Assembly (NCBI GenBank): GCA_913058555.1
Contig: CAJXRJ010000297.1
Location: 1-8,722, forward strand
Direction of reading: 5' to 3'
Source of the DNA: an uncultured bacterium
GTDB taxonomy: Bacteria > Planctomycetota > UBA1135 > GCA-002686595
DNA: 8,722 bases
The notes below the pieces were generated by a model. The model had not been told where the DNA came from. It saw nothing but the letters and a program-made list of their open reading frames with translations, and did not search any database. Positions 6,442-8,722 of this stretch are shown here, in pieces. A program made the position numbers and the translations under genes. Each line of letters begins with the position of its first letter. The stretch's first letter is position 1.

Positions 6442-7091
6442 TAAAGGCCGCCCGCGAGGGGAGCGTTCGGGGGCTGGTTCCAAGAGGAAAGGGCCCAGCC
6501 GTCAGGGCCGTGGGAGAGGCGTCCGTAGTGCCCCGTCTTGACCTTGAATTCGCTGCGCTCGATGGCGCTTTCGAACGCTCCGGGCACGAGCTTCAGGAAC
6601 CAACGCAGGAGGCCGTTGCTCGAGCAGGCGAGCACCCTGGGTCCAAAATCACCGCGCGCGACCGCGGCGGCAAAGGACGCGACGCGGGCTTCGATTTCTG
6701 GCCCAGACTCGGGCCAGCCCGCGGCCCTTGGGATCTCGCTACGCACGTTCCAGGCCTCGACCTCGGTGGGGCCGAACCGCTCGATGATGGCGTCCGTGGA
6801 GAGCCCGCCCCATTGGCCGTAGTCGACCTCGTTGAGGTTGAGGGTTCTTTGGGGAGGCGGAGTTCCCCCTGTGGCGAGCTCCAGGTGCTGGAGCTGCCGC
6901 ACGAGTCCGCCGCAGACCGCGCCGGTGGGGGACCAGTTCGCCGCGCGGAGGGTCTCCCCGAAAGCGAGGGCCTGGGCGCGGCCGCTCTCCACCAAGGGCA
7001 CGTCCTCGCCCTTGCCCACCCAAACGACCGCGTCGCCGGGGCCGAAGGTGTTGCCGTGGCGAACGAGGATCAGGTCGATGGCGTCGGTCAT
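6441..7091 (-). CDS. Histidine-phosphatase superfamily protein, second His replaced by Ser
   Basis: A 216-residue cytoplasmic protein of the phosphoglycerate-mutase-like (histidine phosphatase) superfamily. The phospho-accepting histidine is present in LILVRHGNTF (H12), followed by PLVESGRAQALAFG (32-45). GGLVRQLQHLELA (61-73) corresponds to the usual S.L.RA.QTA with R65, and LNLNEVDYGQWGG (84-96) contains the likely acid E88. The C-terminal motif, normally VxHGGxxR, reads CSSNGLLRWF (156-165), so S158 stands where the second catalytic His should be. It may be a variant phosphatase subfamily or a non-catalytic binder. The ATG at 7091 is chosen because the family begins just before the RHG motif; the longer frame up to 7235 overlaps kdsB and encodes a Ser/Arg-rich, unlikely N-terminus. 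It lies 25 bases after kdsB, as third gene of the operon. The substrate is unknown. Confidence 0.85.
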   Translation of the reverse strand: MTDAIDLILVRHGNTFGPGDAVVWVGKGEDVPLVESGRAQALAFGETLRAANWSPTGAVCGGLVRQLQHLELATGGTPPPQRTLNLNEVDYGQWGGLSTDAIIERFGPTEVEAWNVRSEIPRAAGWPESGPEIEARVASFAAAVARGDFGPRVLACSSNGLLRWFLKLVPGAFESAIERSEFKVKTGHYGRLSHGPDGWALSSWNQPPNAPLAGGL

Positions 7092-7116
7092 TGGTCGGTG
7101 GCTGCGGAAGCCGCGT

Positions 7117-7920
7117 TTACTGAATCGGCGGCGTGAGCTCGCCGTCTTGTTTGAGGAGACCTTCGACCCGTAGGAGGTCCTCGGGGCTGTCGATGGCGAG
7201 GTGCCGGCGGCCGCGGTAATCGACCTCGACGACACGCACGCGCATGCCGTTTTCGAGGGCGCGCAGCTGCTCGAGGCCCTCGGTGAGCTCCAACGGGCTC
7301 GGCGGCAAGGCCATGAACTGGGCGAGGCCCTCGGCGGAGTAGCCGTAGAGGCCGATGTGCCGGAAGCTGGGCGCGCCGCCCTTTGCGTCGCGGATGAACG
7401 GGATCAGAGCCTTCGAGAAGTAGAGGGCGTCGCCGTTCTTGTCGAACACCACGGATGTGCCGCCGACCTCGCCCGCGGCTTTCGCTTCGCGAAGCATGGC
7501 GAGGGAGCCTTCGTCGAGGCGCGCGGCCGGGGTGACGATGGGGATTTCGGGGGACGCAATCATCTCCTGCGCGACCGCCTCCAGCACCCACGGTGGCGTG
7601 AGCACCGCGTCGCCCTGGAGGTTGATGATGCGCGCCGGCATGTGACCGAGGGACACCGCCGCATGCACGCGCTCGGTTCCGTTGCGGCATTCCGGCGGGG
7701 TCATGGCCGCGGTGCCGCCGAAGGCCCGCACGTGTTCGGCGATGCGCGTGTCGTCGGTGGCGACGATCACCTCGTCCACGCCATTCGCCGCGTGGGCGAT
7801 CTCGTAGACGCGCTGGATGAGCGAGCGTCCCGCCACGTCCGCGAGGGGCTTGCCGGGGAAACGCGTGGACCCATAGCGGGCGGGAATCACGCAAACCGTG
7901 CGATCCGACGTGGCACTCAT
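7117..7920 (-). CDS. kdsB: 3-deoxy-manno-octulosonate cytidylyltransferase (CMP-Kdo synthetase)
   Basis: KdsB joins CTP and Kdo to form CMP-Kdo plus pyrophosphate in the cytoplasm, activating the inner-core sugar of lipopolysaccharide. The protein has 267 residues, near the usual 245-260. It shows IPARYGSTRFPGKPL (12-26, with CTP-binding R15 and K24), NGTERVHAAV (80-89), LQGDAVLTPP (101-110), ALYFSKALIPF (165-175), RHIGLYGYSAEGL (187-199), LEQLR (216-220) and AIDSPEDL (242-249). The two metal-binding Asp positions (D104, D244) and H188 are kept. The usual QGDEP is QGDAV, and the HxSGT of relatives is CRNGT, so it is somewhat divergent. The start at ATG 7920 overlaps the stop of the SEC-C gene by 4 bases (ATGA), with AAGGG just upstream, indicating translational coupling. 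A cytidylyltransferase for a related acidic sugar is a less likely alternative. Confidence 0.92.
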   Translation of the reverse strand: MSATSDRTVCVIPARYGSTRFPGKPLADVAGRSLIQRVYEIAHAANGVDEVIVATDDTRIAEHVRAFGGTAAMTPPECRNGTERVHAAVSLGHMPARIINLQGDAVLTPPWVLEAVAQEMIASPEIPIVTPAARLDEGSLAMLREAKAAGEVGGTSVVFDKNGDALYFSKALIPFIRDAKGGAPSFRHIGLYGYSAEGLAQFMALPPSPLELTEGLEQLRALENGMRVRVVEVDYRGRRHLAIDSPEDLLRVEGLLKQDGELTPPIQ

Positions 7921-8399
7921 CCCTTGCCGTGGCACTTCTTGTATTTCTTGCCGCTCCCGCAGGAGCACGGGTCGTTCCGCCCGAGCTTCTCGGCTTTGTG
8001 CTGGAACGGCTCCTTCGGCGCGTGGTGGTGGTGGTTCACCCCGGTCTGCACCGTGCTCTGGAACTCGCCGAGGGTCGATTCGAAGCCCTTTTTCAGCTCG
8101 AAGGAGTTGCTCAGAACCTCCGTCTCTTCGAGGTGCTTGAGGTAGGCACGCAGCACATCGGGGACCGAGTCCGCCAGGGGATCGCCCTTCTCAAAGCGCC
8201 GTGGGAGCACGTGCCCCAGGGCCCCATGCATGTCGTGTCCATCGAGCTGCTTGGGCTCGATACCCATGTCCTCGTAGCAGACCTGGAGGAACCGACCGAC
8301 GATCTTGCGAACGTCCTCTTCGGGGTGGGGGAGCGCTTGGCGCTCGGGGGAATCCATGAAGCTCGCCAGCGCGAGCGTGACCGGTTTTGTGGGCGCCAT
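7917..8399 (-). CDS. SEC-C zinc-motif protein with natural four-histidine stretch
   Basis: A 160-residue protein, probably cytoplasmic. The C-terminus is a complete SEC-C motif, GRNDPCSCGSGKKYKKCHG (140-158), in which C145, C147, C156 and H157 would hold one zinc ion. The same module ends SecA and many small proteins and typically contacts SecB, ribosomes or other partners. Residues 1-120 are mostly helical and not assigned to a family. They include a Glu/Asp-rich middle and a helix at about 80-105 (PDVLRAYLKHLEETEVL). Four consecutive histidines (123-126) precede the motif, in a linker. The start at ATG 8399 is chosen; the frame is open to 8663 but that extension runs antisense across the helicase start. 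There is no clear ribosome binding site. It is the first gene of the kdsB operon and divergent from the helicase. The exact role is unknown. Confidence 0.85.
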   Translation of the reverse strand: MAPTKPVTLALASFMDSPERQALPHPEEDVRKIVGRFLQVCYEDMGIEPKQLDGHDMHGALGHVLPRRFEKGDPLADSVPDVLRAYLKHLEETEVLSNSFELKKGFESTLGEFQSTVQTGVNHHHHAPKEPFQHKAEKLGRNDPCSCGSGKKYKKCHGKG

Positions 8400-8428
8400 A
8401 GGGGGCAGGTTAGCGCTTCTTGGGACCC

Positions 8429-8449
8429 GTTCACGAACTCTCGCAGTTC
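8429..8449. promoter_or_regulatory. Palindromic GTTC/GAAC cluster, candidate operator
   Basis: Within the 91-base divergent gap there are two overlapping inverted repeats. The first is GTTC-AC-GAAC (8429-8438). The second is GAACT-CTCGC-AGTTC (8435-8449), which shares its left arm with the first. The cluster sits 30 bases upstream of the SEC-C ATG and 41 bases upstream of the helicase ATG, a natural place for an operator controlling both. The GAAC/GTTC halves are reminiscent of LexA-type boxes, but the spacing does not match a standard box, so no regulator is named. Confidence 0.35.
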
Positions 8450-8490
8450 TTGCTGTTGCCTGGGGAGCAGGGCGGGCATCGTCGCGGCCA

Positions 8491-8674
8491 ATGAGCGAGC
8501 CCCAAGACAGTCCATCCGAGCCGGCGGCCAAGCCAGAGGAGGTGCCCGTGACGTTCGAGTCCCTCGGGCTGTCGGAGGAGGTGCTCGCTGGTGTCCAGGC
8601 CGAGGGCTTCACCGAGCCCCGCCCGATCCAGGCGAGCGCCCTCCCGCCCGGGCTTGCGGGCAAGGACGTGCTCG
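8491..8674 (+). CDS. DEAD-box ATP-dependent RNA helicase, N-terminal fragment
   Basis: Only the first 61 codons are certain. After a short acidic, Pro-rich leader (1-19), the DEAD-box Q-motif region is clear: TFESLGLSEEVLAGVQAEGF (21-40) and TEPRPIQASALP (41-52), then PGLAGKDVLA (53-62). F22 is the conserved upstream aromatic residue and Q47 the adenine-contacting Gln. In DEAD-box proteins the next residues are normally the Walker A motif (AxTGSGKT). It is missing because the sequence switches to an adapter at 8675. These enzymes remodel RNA in ribosome assembly, mRNA decay or cold response; which one cannot be told from this stub. ATG 8491 is chosen; the frame runs upstream to 8305, antisense to the SEC-C gene, which is unlikely. 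A true gene would be about 400-600 codons. Confidence 0.9.
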
Positions 8675-8722
8675 CTGTCTCTTATACACATCTGACGCTG
8701 CCGACGATATGCAGTGTGTAGA
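8675..8722 (+). other. Illumina Nextera adapter contamination, not genomic
   Basis: From 8675 the sequence reads CTGTCTCTTATACACATCT (the reverse complement of the Nextera transposon mosaic end), then GACGCTGCCGACGA (8694-8707, the read-1-side adapter). The eight bases TATGCAGT (8708-8715) are the reverse complement of i5 index N506/S506 (ACTGCATA), and GTGTAGA (8716-8722) begins the next adapter segment. Translation in the helicase frame gives the familiar artefact YTHLTLPT, and the opposite strand gives MCIRDS. The region should be trimmed. Confidence 0.98.

Noticed and set aside
4756..6483. Several 170-240 codon minus-strand frames within the large anchored gene
   Set aside because: These are Arg/Pro/Gly-rich shadow frames without motifs, a common effect of high GC at third codon positions.
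7092..7235. N-terminal extension of the histidine-phosphatase-like gene
   Set aside because: It would overlap kdsB by more than 100 bases and encode a Ser/Arg-rich stretch; the family starts a few residues before RHG, as with ATG 7091.
7201..8145. 314-codon plus-strand frame across kdsB and the SEC-C gene
   Set aside because: It is antisense to two genes with complete family motifs and coupled start and stop codons; its translation matches nothing recognisable.
8431..8691. Minus-strand frame beginning MCIRDS
   Set aside because: Its start lies inside the Nextera adapter and MCIRDS is a known adapter-translation artefact; the rest is antisense to the helicase.

Overview
This is a GC-rich bacterial fragment and both edges cut through genes. 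The gene content suggests a Gram-negative, planctomycete-like bacterium. A KdsB-type CMP-Kdo synthetase implies Kdo/lipopolysaccharide synthesis. The membrane protein has DUF6677-type motifs, the HEAT-like exported protein has a 'LTxxDxGxDPxxWxxWW' tail, and there is a large anchored protein built of carboxypeptidase-regulatory-like modules. That combination is typical of Planctomycetota. The phylum is an inference from protein style; no rRNA or other marker gene is present.

Layout from left to right. (1) The 5' part of a YbgC/4HBT-type acyl-CoA thioesterase runs off the left edge on the minus strand. (2) A 276-base divergent intergenic region follows, with a G-rich motif, a 13-base direct repeat and a strong hairpin. 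(3) On the plus strand is an internally duplicated multi-pass membrane protein, translationally coupled to a 66-residue two-helix membrane protein. (4) On the minus strand an exported HEAT-like protein is followed 3 bases later by dprA. (5) On the plus strand an 850-residue membrane-anchored beta-domain protein starts behind a strong ribosome binding site. (6) A tight minus-strand operon encodes a SEC-C zinc-motif protein, kdsB (4-base ATGA overlap) and a histidine-phosphatase-like protein that lacks the usual second catalytic histidine. (7) A DEAD-box RNA helicase begins divergently on the plus strand and is cut off just before its Walker A motif.

The last 48 bases are not genomic. They are an Illumina Nextera adapter, an i5 index matching N506/S506, and the start of the next adapter segment, so the real contig ends at about 8674.

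No CRISPR array, transposon, tRNA, rRNA or recognisable defence system is present, and I do not see a clearly new multi-gene system. The points most worth following are the duplicated membrane protein with its coupled small partner, the His-to-Ser change in the phosphatase, the structured leader region at 389-598, and the palindromic GTTC/GAAC cluster between the SEC-C and helicase genes.
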